From DASYAE01 sp036501535 (GTDB lineage Bacteria > Actinomycetota > Actinomycetes > Streptomycetales > Catenulisporaceae), in NCBI GenBank assembly GCA_036501535.1, contig DASYAE010000236.1:1-64000 (forward strand): 64,000 nucleotides of DNA, read 5' to 3'. A model generated the notes under the pieces. That model ran no database searches, was not told the origin of the DNA, and saw nothing but the letters and a program-made list of their open reading frames with translations. This document shows positions 1 through 8,082 of this stretch, one piece after another; positions within the stretch are counted from its first letter, which is position 1, and every line of letters starts with the position of its first letter. The translations under genes were made by a program, and so were the position numbers.

Positions 1-374
1 ACTACCAGGCGGTCCAGGTCCAGTGGAACGGCAACGGCGGAGCCGACTACTTCTACCAGAGCGAGATGCCCTACGACCCGCCGAACCAGAGCTCGTGGAT
101 GGACGGCTCGTCCGACGGCTACCCCTCGATCAACCTCGCCACCTCGGTCAGCAGTTTCCAGGCCTACGGCCTGGGCGTGTACTGCTACTTCAACGTCAAC
201 TCCAGTGTGGTCTCCGCCAACGCGCTCACCTCGCCGAGCTCGTCCGGGGTGCAGTGGCACGACATGGTCACCGTCTCCCTCGGCGGCGTGGGCACCATCT
301 CCCACATCATCAACGGCCAGGGCGGCACGGTGAACTCCGGCAGCACCGTCGCCGACCTGACCAGCTATCAGTGA
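1..374 (+). CDS. C-terminal part of a secreted protein (5' end outside window)
   Basis: The reading frame is open from the left edge (first full codon at base 3) and stops with TGA at 372-374, so only about 123 C-terminal residues are present. The piece is rich in Gly, Ser, Asn and aromatic residues (for example YFYQSE, YCYFNV and LGGVGT) and resembles the ends of large secreted actinobacterial beta-helix or coagulation-factor-5/8-type proteins, some of which are misannotated as adenylyl cyclases. That family link is from memory of the pattern, not from an alignment. No catalytic motif is visible in this fragment. The next gene is 174 bp downstream, so it is probably the last gene of its transcript. 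Confidence 0.55.
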   Translation, partial: YQAVQVQWNGNGGADYFYQSEMPYDPPNQSSWMDGSSDGYPSINLATSVSSFQAYGLGVYCYFNVNSSVVSANALTSPSSSGVQWHDMVTVSLGGVGTISHIINGQGGTVNSGSTVADLTSYQ

Positions 375-548
375 TCGGCGATCGGTGACGAAGGCATAGC
401 AGCACCCAGCTGAACCGATCCCGCGGTGGCCGCGGTGATCCGGGCGCGAGCCCGGTGATCCGCGGCCACCCGCACGTCCGGGCCGCACCGCCGCGGCCGG
501 GGCGTAGGCTCTGCCCGGAGACCGACGGACCAGAGACAGGACACGGAC

Positions 549-1400
549 ATGAAGATCGGCATCGGCATCCCGAACCAGGTCCGCAACGTGCGCCCGGAGA
601 TCATCCCGCAGTGGGCGGCGCGGGCCGAGGAGGCCGGGTTCTCGACCCTGTCCACCGTCGGCCGGCTGGCGTTCCCGGGCGTGATGGACACCGTCGCGCT
701 CGCCGCCGCGGCCGGGGCGACCAGCCGGATCGGCCTGTTCAGCGGCATCCTGCTCGGCCCGGTCTGGCCGGCCCGGCTGCTGGCCAAGGAGGTCGCCGGG
801 ATCGACGGGGTCTCCGGCGGCCGGCTGACCCTCGGCCTCGGGATCGGCGGGCGGCCGGACGACTTCGTGGTCGAGGGCCGGCCGAACAAGGGGCTGGGCA
901 AGCGGATCGACGCGGACCTGGAGATCTACCGCTCGGTGTGGCGGGGCGAGCCGTTCGGCGGCGGCGAGAGCCCGGCCGTGCCGCCCGGCACCCGCGAGGT
1001 GCCGCTGATCTTCGGCGGCCAGAGCGCGCAGGCCTTCGCCCGCATGGCGCGCTGGGGGCGCGGCCTGGTCGGCGGCTCGGCGCCGGCGCAGTTCGTGAGC
1101 CCGGCCTTCGAGGGGGCCCGCGCCGCGTGGCAGGAGGCCGGGCGCGAGGGCTCGCCCTATCTCGTGGGGCTGAACTACTTCGCCCTCGGCGACCCGGACG
1201 CAGGCCGCGCGGCGATCGCCGACTACTACGCCTTTTCCGGCCCGTACGGGGAGATCGTCGTCTCCGGCGTGCGGACCACGGCGGAGAGCATCAAGCAGAC
1301 CATCGCCGAGTACGAGGAGATCGGCGCGGACGAGCTCATGCTGAACCCGGGCGTGGCCGACCTCGACGAGATCGCGCGGCTGGCCGAGATCGTGTTCTGA
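549..1400 (+). CDS. LLM-class flavin-dependent oxidoreductase (luciferase-like)
   Basis: This 283-residue protein is a compact bacterial-luciferase-like TIM barrel. It opens with the first strand GIGIPNQ, followed by an SRIGLFSGI segment (about residues 57-66) and the glycine-rich LGLGIGGRPDDF segment (about 96-107), typical of FMN- or F420-dependent monooxygenases and reductases. The ATG at 549 follows a purine-rich stretch (agagacagg) and is the first in-frame start of the conserved fold. At 283 residues it is somewhat shorter than the 300-350 usual for the family, but both ends look complete. It stands alone between a secreted-protein gene and a convergent GlgX-type gene, so no pathway can be assigned. 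The substrate and the choice between FMN and F420 cannot be read from sequence. Confidence 0.8.
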   Translation: MKIGIGIPNQVRNVRPEIIPQWAARAEEAGFSTLSTVGRLAFPGVMDTVALAAAAGATSRIGLFSGILLGPVWPARLLAKEVAGIDGVSGGRLTLGLGIGGRPDDFVVEGRPNKGLGKRIDADLEIYRSVWRGEPFGGGESPAVPPGTREVPLIFGGQSAQAFARMARWGRGLVGGSAPAQFVSPAFEGARAAWQEAGREGSPYLVGLNYFALGDPDAGRAAIADYYAFSGPYGEIVVSGVRTTAESIKQTIAEYEEIGADELMLNPGVADLDEIARLAEIVF

Positions 1401-1418
1401 CGAACCACCGCACCCGGT

Positions 1419-3602
1419 TCAGAAACGCCGGGCGGTCAGCACCACGGTCGAGCGCGGCCCCACGGTCAGCCGTGCCCGGTCCGGGAGCGGCGGCTCCTCG
1501 CCGGGCTCATAGGCGTCGTGGGGCGGCTTGGCCGCGGTGTCTGCGAACAGGTGCCAGCTCAGCGGATGAGGCAGCGCGGGCAGCTTGAGCTCCAGCCGCT
1601 CCCAATAGCTGTTCATCGCGACATATACGCAGTCGTGCCCGCCCTTGGCGGTGCGGTCGTAGAGCATGACGGCGAGCAGCCGGTTGTGGTGCGACCAGTC
1701 CGGCCGCCAGGGCACCGTGCCGTGCCAGCTGACGTCCGGGAACAGGTCGCCGCGGGTGCCGTTGGCCTGGCCGGTGGTGTGCACCGGGCGGCGCAGCGCC
1801 GGGTGGGCGCGGCGGAAGGCGACCGCCCGGCGGACGAACCGCAGCAGATCGGCCTCCTGATCGAGCAGCGACCAGTCGAACCAGCTGAGCTCGCCGTCCT
1901 GGCAGTAGGCGTTGTTGTTGCCGCGCTGGGTGCGGCCCACCTCGTCGCCGGCGGTCAGCATCGGCACGCCGTGCGCGGTGAACAGGACCAGCAGCGCGTT
2001 GCGCATCTGGCGCCGGCGCAGCGCGACCACCTGCGGGTCGTCGCTCGGGCCCTCGGCGCCGCAGTTCCAGCTGAGGTTGCGGCTCTCGCCGTCCAGGCCG
2101 TGCTCGCCGTTGGCCTCGTTCCGCTTGTGCTCGTAGGAGACCAGGTCGTGCAGGGTGAAGCCGTCGTGCGAGGTGACGAAGTTCACCGACGCGGCGGTGC
2201 CGCGCTCGCCGTAGAGGTCGGGCGAGCCGACGAAGCGGGTGGCCATGTCCCGGGCGGCGCCCTCGTCGCCGCGCAGGAAGCGCCGCGCGGTGTCCCGGTA
2301 GCGGCCGTTCCACTCGGACCAGCGGCAGTAGTCCGGCAGGCCGCCGGGCGGGTAGAGCCCGGCCGCGCCCCAGAACCCGGCGATCAGCTTGCAGTCACGC
2401 AGCACCGGGTCGCGCGCGATGGTCTCCAGCAGCGGCGGATCGGCCGGCGGGTGGCCGTTCGGGCCGCGGCCGAGTACGCCGGCCAGGTCCAGCCGGAAGC
2501 CGTCCACGTGGTAATGGGCGGCCCAGTGCCGCAGGCAGTCCAGCACGAAGCCGCGCACCATCGGGTCGTTGCAGTTCAGGGTGTTGCCGAAGCCGCTGTG
2601 GTTCAGGTGGCTCCCGTCCGCGCCGAGCATGTAGTAGGCGGCGTTGTCCAGGCCGCGGAAGGAGATCGTCGGGCCCTGCTCGCCGCCCTCCGCGGTGTGG
2701 CTGAACACCACGTCGAGGATGACCGCGATGCCGGCCCGGTGCGCCTGCTTGACCAGGTTCCGGAACTCGTCGCTCTGCATGCCGAGCCGGCCGGTGGCGG
2801 CCAGCGCGGCCTTCGGTGCGAAGAAGCCGACGGTGTTGTAGCCCCAGTAGTCGTGCAGCCGGGCGCCGGTGGCCGGGTCGCGGCGCGGGTTTCCGCATTC
2901 GTCGTATTCGAAGACCGGCATCAGCTCGATGCAGTTGATGCCGAGTTCCTGGAGGTACGGCAGTTTCTGCACCATGCCGGCGAAGGTGCCGGGATGGTGC
3001 ACGCCGGCGCTGGGATGTTGGGTGAAGCCGCGCACGTGCGCCTCGTAGATCACCAGGTCGGTGTCGGGGATGCGGGGCGGGCGGTCGTCCTCCCAGTCGA
3101 AGTCCTCCGGCGGGACGAAGGCGCGGTGCCGGTAGCCGGCTGTGGGCCTGGCCGGTGAGCCAACCGCAGCCGGGCGCTCGCCCCAGCACTCGCCGCCGGA
3201 CAGGGCGCGGGCGTAGGGGTCGCTCAGCACGAGCCGCTCGTCGAACCGGTCGCACGGCTCCGGCCACGCCGGGCCGGCCGCCCGGTAGCCGTATTCGAGG
3301 TCTTCGACGTCCAGGCCGAGGACGGTCATCGCGAACACCCCGCCGGACCGGAAGTCCTCCGGGAACGGCAGCTCGGCGAACGGCTCCGGCTCGCCGCGCC
3401 GGTAGAGCACCAGGGTGACGGCCGCGGCCCGGCCGGAGTAGACGCAGAAGTCGACCCCGCCGTCCACCACGGTCGCGCCGAACGGGTGCCCGCGGCCCGG
3501 CGCGACCGGCAGGCCTCCGATATACCGGCCCGTATCCGGGTCGGCGCAGGTCTGCTCCTCGGCCGCCTGCACAGGGCGGGCCTCGTCGTCCAGAACGCTC
3601 AT
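1419..3602 (-). CDS. GlgX/isoamylase-type GH13 protein lacking the catalytic Glu
   Basis: This 727-residue protein has the isoamylase architecture: an N-terminal CBM48-like beta domain (about 30-130), a GH13 barrel (about 190-600) and a C-terminal beta domain. Family landmarks include YEAHVRGFT, WGYNTVGFF and AGDEVGRTQ. The nucleophile Asp372 (FRLDLA) and the transition-state Asp480 (TSHDGF) are present. The position of the general acid/base reads IAGFWGAAG instead of the usual IAEPWD or IAEAWD, so residue 409 is Gly (codon GGG, complement of 2376-2378). The spacing 372-409-480 matches that of active enzymes, so the alignment is secure. It is probably a non-hydrolytic glycogen-binding or regulatory isoamylase paralogue, as known for plant ISA2, or an enzyme using another acid. 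A STAS gene lies just upstream on the same strand. Confidence 0.85.
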   Translation of the reverse strand: MSVLDDEARPVQAAEEQTCADPDTGRYIGGLPVAPGRGHPFGATVVDGGVDFCVYSGRAAAVTLVLYRRGEPEPFAELPFPEDFRSGGVFAMTVLGLDVEDLEYGYRAAGPAWPEPCDRFDERLVLSDPYARALSGGECWGERPAAVGSPARPTAGYRHRAFVPPEDFDWEDDRPPRIPDTDLVIYEAHVRGFTQHPSAGVHHPGTFAGMVQKLPYLQELGINCIELMPVFEYDECGNPRRDPATGARLHDYWGYNTVGFFAPKAALAATGRLGMQSDEFRNLVKQAHRAGIAVILDVVFSHTAEGGEQGPTISFRGLDNAAYYMLGADGSHLNHSGFGNTLNCNDPMVRGFVLDCLRHWAAHYHVDGFRLDLAGVLGRGPNGHPPADPPLLETIARDPVLRDCKLIAGFWGAAGLYPPGGLPDYCRWSEWNGRYRDTARRFLRGDEGAARDMATRFVGSPDLYGERGTAASVNFVTSHDGFTLHDLVSYEHKRNEANGEHGLDGESRNLSWNCGAEGPSDDPQVVALRRRQMRNALLVLFTAHGVPMLTAGDEVGRTQRGNNNAYCQDGELSWFDWSLLDQEADLLRFVRRAVAFRRAHPALRRPVHTTGQANGTRGDLFPDVSWHGTVPWRPDWSHHNRLLAVMLYDRTAKGGHDCVYVAMNSYWERLELKLPALPHPLSWHLFADTAAKPPHDAYEPGEEPPLPDRARLTVGPRSTVVLTARRF

Positions 3603-3619
3603 CGACCGATCACCGCCTG

Positions 3620-3958
3620 CTACGCCGCGAGCGCCGAGAGGCCGTCGGCGACGGTCTCGAAGCAGTCGAAGAAGTGCCGGAATCCGGTGGTCAGCATGAT
3701 CTCGGCGTGGTCGGCCGAGACCCCGGCCAGCGCGACCCGGCCGCCGGAGCCGACCGTCCGCCGGTAGGCGAGCAGCAGGGTGCGCAGTCCCGCGCCGGAC
3801 ACGCCGGTCAGCGCACTGACGTCGAGCAGCAGCCGGTCGCCGCGCGCGAGCAGTTGGGCCACCCTCCGCCGGACCGCCGGAGCCGTGCTGCAGTCGAGCT
3901 CGCCCTCGAGTTCGAGGACGACGACCTGGCCGGCCGTCGTCTCGTGCACGATGTCCAT
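3620..3958 (-). CDS. STAS-domain anti-sigma factor antagonist-like protein
   Basis: The protein has 112 residues and a single SpoIIAA/RsbV-type STAS fold: the first strand VVVLELEGELDCSTA, then LLLDVSALTGVSGAGLRTLL, which covers the usual phosphorylation loop. In canonical antagonists this loop is DSSGLG; here it reads VSGAGL, so the regulatory Ser/Thr is shifted or missing and classic kinase control is uncertain. The frame continues upstream to 4069, but I chose the ATG at 3958 because it follows GAAGGA at good spacing and begins directly before the first strand. The gene ends 17 bp before the GlgX-like start, so the two may be co-transcribed. It probably binds a partner-switching protein; the partner is not in this window. 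Confidence 0.8.
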   Translation of the reverse strand: MDIVHETTAGQVVVLELEGELDCSTAPAVRRRVAQLLARGDRLLLDVSALTGVSGAGLRTLLLAYRRTVGSGGRVALAGVSADHAEIMLTTGFRHFFDCFETVADGLSALAA

Positions 3959-4281
3959 CCCGTCGTGTCCTTCCTTCGGCCGGGCCGGCTCGGGCTTCAC
4001 CGGGTCGACGTGCGGGAGCGTGGATGTCGGATGTCGGATATCAGCTTTTAATGTAGAGAATATACACATGAGCGCATGTCAGATCGCGATCGACACGCCC
4101 ATCGCACCCACTCGGACCAATCGCGCCGGCAAGGCCCTGACGCACGGCGGCAGGATCTTCGCGGCCTGCCGCAGGGCGCGTCCGCACTGCTTCGGAAGCA
4201 CACTCAGTACCCTGTGTGCTGCGAGATTGTGCCACTGCTGTTAGCATTCAGCGTACTGGCCGTACCTTGTATGGAGTGCCG
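3959..4281. other. Divergent intergenic region with tandem heptamers
   Basis: These 323 bases separate the minus-strand STAS gene from the plus-strand TetR gene and carry no convincing gene. An AT-richer island (about 4037-4070) lies upstream of STAS. Next to it are three tandem heptamers, GGATGTC GGATGTC GGATATC (4022-4042). At 4253-4265 the sequence gtactggccgtac carries two GTAC half sites 17 bp before the TetR start and is a candidate autoregulatory operator. Confidence 0.5.
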
Positions 4282-4911
4282 ATGGCCGAGGAACGCAGCG
4301 GGCCGCCGCGCGGCGCGGTCCTGTCCCGGCGCCACGGCAGCGCGCTCGAGCAGGCGATCCTGACCGCCGCGGCCGAGCTGCTGGCCGAGTCCGGATACGC
4401 CGGGCTGACCATGGACGCGGTCGCCCGCCGCGCCGGGACCAACAAGAACACGCTCTACCGGCGCTGGGCCGGTCGCGCCGAGCTCGGCGTCGCCGCGTAC
4501 CAGCAGGTCGCGGAGGACCGCCCGGCCGTCCCGGACACCGGGTCGCTGCGCGGCGACTGCATCGAGCTGCTGCGCCGCGCCGGCCGGGACCTGTGCTCGC
4601 CGCGCGGCGAGATCCTGCGCAGCCTGCTGGACGCCGCCCGCGCCGAGCCCGCGCTGCTCGCGCAGCTGCGGCACCGGTTCGACGAGAGCGGGACCGCGAT
4701 GTGGCTGACGGTGCTGGGACGCGCCGTGGCCCGCGGCGAGGCGGCGCCCGAAGTCCTCCATCCGAGGGTCGCCGCCACGGCATTCACCCTTTTGCGCGAT
4801 GAATGCCTCGCCCGGGGGAACGCGGTGGTACCGGACGGCGTGATCGTCGAGATCATCGACGAGGTCTACCTGCCGCTCGTGCGCGGCCGGTCCCACCCGC
4901 CCTTCCGCTGA
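4282..4911 (+). CDS. TetR/AcrR family transcriptional regulator
   Basis: This 209-residue protein has an N-terminal TetR helix-turn-helix (about residues 20-66: AILTAAAELLAESGYAGLT, then AVARRAGTNKNTLYRRW). The C-terminal helical domain resembles the TetR_C_11-type ligand-binding domains, with a DAARAEPALL segment and a VVPDGVIVEIIDEVY end. The ATG at 4282 was chosen over the upstream in-frame ATG at 4216 because GGAG stands 5 bases before it and the HTH begins soon after. The gene is followed 61 bp downstream by a PPOX-type gene on the same strand, which is a plausible target. The short GTAC repeat upstream could be its own operator. The ligand is unknown. Confidence 0.85.
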   Translation: MAEERSGPPRGAVLSRRHGSALEQAILTAAAELLAESGYAGLTMDAVARRAGTNKNTLYRRWAGRAELGVAAYQQVAEDRPAVPDTGSLRGDCIELLRRAGRDLCSPRGEILRSLLDAARAEPALLAQLRHRFDESGTAMWLTVLGRAVARGEAAPEVLHPRVAATAFTLLRDECLARGNAVVPDGVIVEIIDEVYLPLVRGRSHPPFR

Positions 4912-4972
4912 CCGGCCGCACCGACGACCCGCAGAACCCGAAAGCACCCACCCGAACCCCCGACGGAGCGCC

Positions 4973-5383
4973 ATGTCCTTCACCGAATCCGAGCTCGCAT
5001 ACCTCGCCGCCCAGCGCCTCGGCCGGCTGGCCACCGTCCAGCCGGACGGGACCCTGCAGAACAGCCCGGTCGGCTTCCGCTACAACCCGCAGACCGGCAC
5101 CATCGACGTGCGCGGCTACAACATGGCGGCCAGCCGCAAGTTCCGCAACGTCGCGGACAACGGCCGGGTCGCCTTCGTGGTCGACGACGTCGCCTCGGTC
5201 GACCCCTGGCGGGTGCGCTGCCTCGAGATCCGCGGCACCGCCGAGGCCCTCGAGGGGGCGACCGCCGAGGCCGGCGGGATCGACGGCGCGGTCATCCGCA
5301 TCCACCCGAAACGGATCATCAGCTTCGGCATCGACGAGGACCGCGAGCCGCACAAGCTCACCGCGAACAAGCGCGATGTGTAG
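4973..5383 (+). CDS. PPOX-class F420/FMN-dependent oxidoreductase
   Basis: The 136-residue protein is a split-barrel flavin-binding protein of the pyridoxamine 5'-phosphate oxidase superfamily. Visible landmarks are LGRLATVQPDG (about 16-26), the segment NSPVGFRYNPQ, a VAFVVDD strand and the RCLEIRGTAEAL strand near residue 88. The pattern matches the PPOX-class F420-dependent oxidoreductases common in actinomycetes, which reduce small heterocycles or have unknown substrates. The ATG at 4973 follows the motif ACGGAGCGCC. The gene follows the TetR gene on the same strand and ends only 8 bp from the end of the convergent Trypco1-like gene. A short inverted repeat in that junction may stop transcription from both sides. 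Confidence 0.85.
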   Translation: MSFTESELAYLAAQRLGRLATVQPDGTLQNSPVGFRYNPQTGTIDVRGYNMAASRKFRNVADNGRVAFVVDDVASVDPWRVRCLEIRGTAEALEGATAEAGGIDGAVIRIHPKRIISFGIDEDREPHKLTANKRDV

Positions 5384-5400
5384 GCCGGCCGTCAGCCGGC
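5384..5400. terminator. Short hairpin at a convergent gene junction
   Basis: GCCGGC at 5384-5389 and again at 5395-5400 can pair around a 5-base loop. The stem is only 6 bp and lies between the stop codons of two convergent genes, overlapping the end of the minus-strand gene. It is a weak candidate bidirectional terminator. Confidence 0.3.
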
Positions 5401-5796
5401 GGGGGGCGCGGCGGCCTCCGCCTGGGGCATGTGCCCGGGCCCGGGCACGGACTGCGCCGACTGAGCGGCCGACGGCTCGGCCCGCGCGGCGTCCGCGCGC
5501 CAGCGCAGCGTCACATCCAGGTGCGCGTCGGCGTTGACGTTCACGATGATGCCGCCGAGCTTGCCGTCGAGCGAGACGCCGAAGCCGATCTCCACCTCGT
5601 CCGGGTGGGCCAGCCGGCGGAAGTCGTCCATCATCTCGGCGGCGGCCGCGGTGACCGGCTCCAGCGCCTGGCGCAGCGTCTTCTCGGCGGCCTGCAGCCG
5701 CTCGCCCATGCCGACGGTGCCGCTGCCCATGCGGGCCGACGGTGCCACAACGACGGTCGTCCCGTCGGCGAGCGCGAATTCCACAGCGGTCGGCAT
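5392..5796 (-). CDS. Trypco1-like (CU044_2847 family) small protein
   Basis: This 134-residue protein starts PTAVEFALADGTTVVV, continues with a helical stretch (ALEPVTAAAAEMMDDFRRL) and then strands EIGFGVSLDGKLGGIIV and AHLDVTLRW, followed by an Ala/Pro-rich tail. That order matches the trypsin-co-occurring domain 1 family, small proteins found next to trypsin-like proteases in actinobacterial conflict or signalling loci. The link is by pattern recognition. The ATG follows AGAGGA at 9 bases. It is the last gene of a six-gene minus-strand operon whose first gene is a trypsin-like protease, which supports the family call. It is predicted to be cytoplasmic; it may be a protease substrate, adaptor or released effector. 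Confidence 0.7.
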   Translation of the reverse strand: MPTAVEFALADGTTVVVAPSARMGSGTVGMGERLQAAEKTLRQALEPVTAAAAEMMDDFRRLAHPDEVEIGFGVSLDGKLGGIIVNVNADAHLDVTLRWRADAARAEPSAAQSAQSVPGPGHMPQAEAAAPPAG

Positions 5797-5825
5797 GGGG
5801 TGCGTCCTCTTTCAGCGGGGCCGGT

Positions 5826-7097
5826 TCAGGGCAGGGTGGGCGAAGAACAGATCGATTTCTCGGAGACGGGGGACGAGCCGAATTCGTTCTGGCTCCGGTC
5901 GAGGCCGCTCAGCTGCGTGGCGAGCGTCGAGGGCGTCGAGTCCTCCACGTAGTACATCACCGACTGGTAGAAGGAAGTGGACATGTCCGGCGCCATCATG
6001 TCGGCGGCGCCGAAGCAGAGCGGGTGGCCGGAGTCCGGCCGCAGCAGCGCGGCGATCCGCCGCTCGACGTCGTTCGGATACGCGCTCGGACTCACCTGGC
6101 TGTTCGCGGAGAAGGCGTAGCCGCCCGGCTCGTGCACCCACATGGCCTGCGCCGCCGCGCCCGACAGGTAGTTGATCAGCGCGACGGCGTCCGGATTGTT
6201 CCTGGTGAACATGCCGAGGAAGTCGGCCGACACCTCCAGCGGGGCCGGCGCGGCGGGGACGACGAAGTCGTAGTCGCTGCCGGCATTCAGACTCGCCGGG
6301 AAGGCCATGGCGGCCAGCGCGCCGTGCGCGAGCCGACACGTCGAGCTCTGGTACATCCCGGCGGCTGCGTCGCCGAAGGCGGTGGTCGCCGAGTCGGCGG
6401 TACTGTCGCCGACCACGACCAGGCTCTCCCACGTGTTCCAGGCCCTCTGGACCAGCGGCCCGGTCCACTCGGGCGCGCCCTTGAGCCAGTTCTCGTAAGC
6501 GGTCGCGCCGTTCTCGGCCAGGAAGAGGTCGGCGATCCAGTCCGCTCCGGGCCAGCCGGAGGTCGGACCGGACTCCAGCCCGAGGCACCACCGGTCCTTG
6601 CTCGCTTCCAGCGCGGCCGGGTCGGTGGACGGCGCCGCGGTGTGCTTCGGGTCGTACCAGATGAGGCTTTTGACATCGGCTTTGACGGGTACGGCGTAGA
6701 CCGTGCCGTTGGCCACGCCGTCCGTCATGAGGCCCCGGAACGGCTGGAAGAAGTCCTTGCTCTGGATATCGAGCGGCTGCAGGTCGCGGACCTTCGGATT
6801 CGCATACTGGTCCACCGCCCCGACGCTGGGCAGCACCGCCAGGTCGGGCGGGTCGCCCGCCTTCACGGCCGCGTTGAGCTGGTCCGTCTGCGCGCGGGTG
6901 ACCTCGAAGTCGAGGGTGAAGTGGTTCTTCCGCGCGAACTGCTCGGCGACGTTGTAGAACGCTGCGAACTCGGGGCCGCTCCAGGGCACCATGATGGTGA
7001 CGGTCGCGCCCTGCGACGAGCCGCTGCAGCCGGCGGCCGCGGCGAGCAGGCCGAGCGCCGCGGCGCACCGGGTGATCCGGGCCGTCGTCGCGCTCAT
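5826..7097 (-). CDS. Solute-binding lipoprotein, ABC family 1 type, orphan of a transporter
   Basis: The 423-residue protein begins with a lipoprotein signal peptide ending in LAAAAGC (lipidated Cys24). It continues with a family-1 extracellular solute-binding fold: VTIMVPWSGPEF, QLNAAVKAGDPPDLAVLPS, a YAVPVKADVKSLIWYDP segment and ALINYLSGAAAQAMW near the C-terminus. Proteins of this fold bind sugars or other small solutes outside the cell. No ABC permease or ATPase gene accompanies it, and its start overlaps the stop of the upstream membrane protein by 4 bp (ATGA, 7094-7097). It therefore probably acts as a ligand sensor for that membrane protein, in the way GlnH is thought to act on GlnX in mycobacteria. 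The ligand cannot be read from sequence. Confidence 0.85.
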   Translation of the reverse strand: MSATTARITRCAAALGLLAAAAGCSGSSQGATVTIMVPWSGPEFAAFYNVAEQFARKNHFTLDFEVTRAQTDQLNAAVKAGDPPDLAVLPSVGAVDQYANPKVRDLQPLDIQSKDFFQPFRGLMTDGVANGTVYAVPVKADVKSLIWYDPKHTAAPSTDPAALEASKDRWCLGLESGPTSGWPGADWIADLFLAENGATAYENWLKGAPEWTGPLVQRAWNTWESLVVVGDSTADSATTAFGDAAAGMYQSSTCRLAHGALAAMAFPASLNAGSDYDFVVPAAPAPLEVSADFLGMFTRNNPDAVALINYLSGAAAQAMWVHEPGGYAFSANSQVSPSAYPNDVERRIAALLRPDSGHPLCFGAADMMAPDMSTSFYQSVMYYVEDSTPSTLATQLSGLDRSQNEFGSSPVSEKSICSSPTLP

Positions 7098-8068
7098 GAG
7101 GCCTGGAACCTGTACTCGGCCAGGCGGGAGCGGTACCCGAAGTAGGTGAGTACGAGGGCTGCGGCGAGCAGCACCAGCACGCACAGCTCCGTCGCCAGGT
7201 GCGGGGCCCACGGATCCGCGGACAGGTGCGCGTCGTCGCTCGCGCTGAACGCGCCGACGGCGACCGCGACCGACGCGGTGACCAGGAGCGCGCCGGCCAG
7301 CAGAGGGCTGACGAGCCGGCGGAAGTACCTGGCCAGCACGTAGCCCGTGGCGATCAGCAGGGCCAGCATCGCGAACGACGGCAGGAGCAGCAGCCACAGG
7401 AAGGCGCCGGGATGGAGCCAGAACGAGGCGCGCTGCCCGGCCAGCGCCCCGTCCTCGCGCAGTTCGAGGTCGGCCAGCGCGGCGGTCAGGCCCCCGGTGT
7501 CCGTGACCTCGGCCCCGTTCACCGGCTGCTGGTCCGGGTCGATCAAGCAGCTCGACGCGGCCTGGGCGGCTTCCCGGTTGAGGCTGCCGTATTCGAGGAC
7601 CGCGGTGTCGGCCAGGCTGATGCACGTCCCGAGCTGGCCTTGAATGAACTGCAGCTGCTGCTCGCCCGACGGCCCGGCCGCGTTGCCCCCGGAAGCGGCC
7701 ACGATGTACGCGGTGGCCTGCGAGGTGTCGCTGGCGAACGTGCTGCCGGTGTTGCTCAGCGTCGGATCCCCCACCTCGAAGGCCTGGCTCAGTGCGGTGT
7801 TCGCGGCGCTCGACGCCTTGTATGCGTTGCTGATGTCCATGATCGCCTGCTCGGTCTGCCTGGCCGTGTCGATCCTGCGGTGGGCGTCGTTGACGACGCC
7901 GAGGTAGAGCAGCAGCGTGGCGGCGACCGCGAGCAGCATGCCGTTCCTGAGCCATCGCAGCACTCTGACCTGATGGCTCGACCGCAGCCGGCGGTAGGCG
8001 CGGGTCGTCCAGCTGACCGGGGAGTGTCTCGCCACCCATTTGCGCGCCGGGCGGGTCGCGGCCCACAT
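7094..8068 (-). CDS. Four-TM protein with large extracytoplasmic helical loop (GlnX-like)
   Basis: The 324-residue protein has a basic cytoplasmic N-terminus, TM1 at about 42-60, a mostly helical extracytoplasmic region of about 155 residues (61-218) with two Cys (149 and 174) that could pair, then TM2 (221-246), TM3 (255-275) and TM4 (293-312). I found no enzymatic motif. This topology resembles GlnX, the mycobacterial membrane protein that links a binding lipoprotein to kinase PknG. The ATG at 8068 has AGGAG 10 bases upstream; a GTG at 8086 overlapping the stop of the vWA gene (GTGA) is an alternative. It lies between the vWA gene and the lipoprotein gene in one operon, which suggests a receptor-to-cytoplasm relay. 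Confidence 0.75.
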   Translation of the reverse strand: MWAATRPARKWVARHSPVSWTTRAYRRLRSSHQVRVLRWLRNGMLLAVAATLLLYLGVVNDAHRRIDTARQTEQAIMDISNAYKASSAANTALSQAFEVGDPTLSNTGSTFASDTSQATAYIVAASGGNAAGPSGEQQLQFIQGQLGTCISLADTAVLEYGSLNREAAQAASSCLIDPDQQPVNGAEVTDTGGLTAALADLELREDGALAGQRASFWLHPGAFLWLLLLPSFAMLALLIATGYVLARYFRRLVSPLLAGALLVTASVAVAVGAFSASDDAHLSADPWAPHLATELCVLVLLAAALVLTYFGYRSRLAEYRFQAS

Positions 8069-8082
8069 GGCCGCCGCGCTCC

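Noticed and set aside
4041..4247. 68-residue minus-strand ORF between STAS and TetR genes
   Set aside because: No ribosome site and no conserved pattern; lies in the control region.
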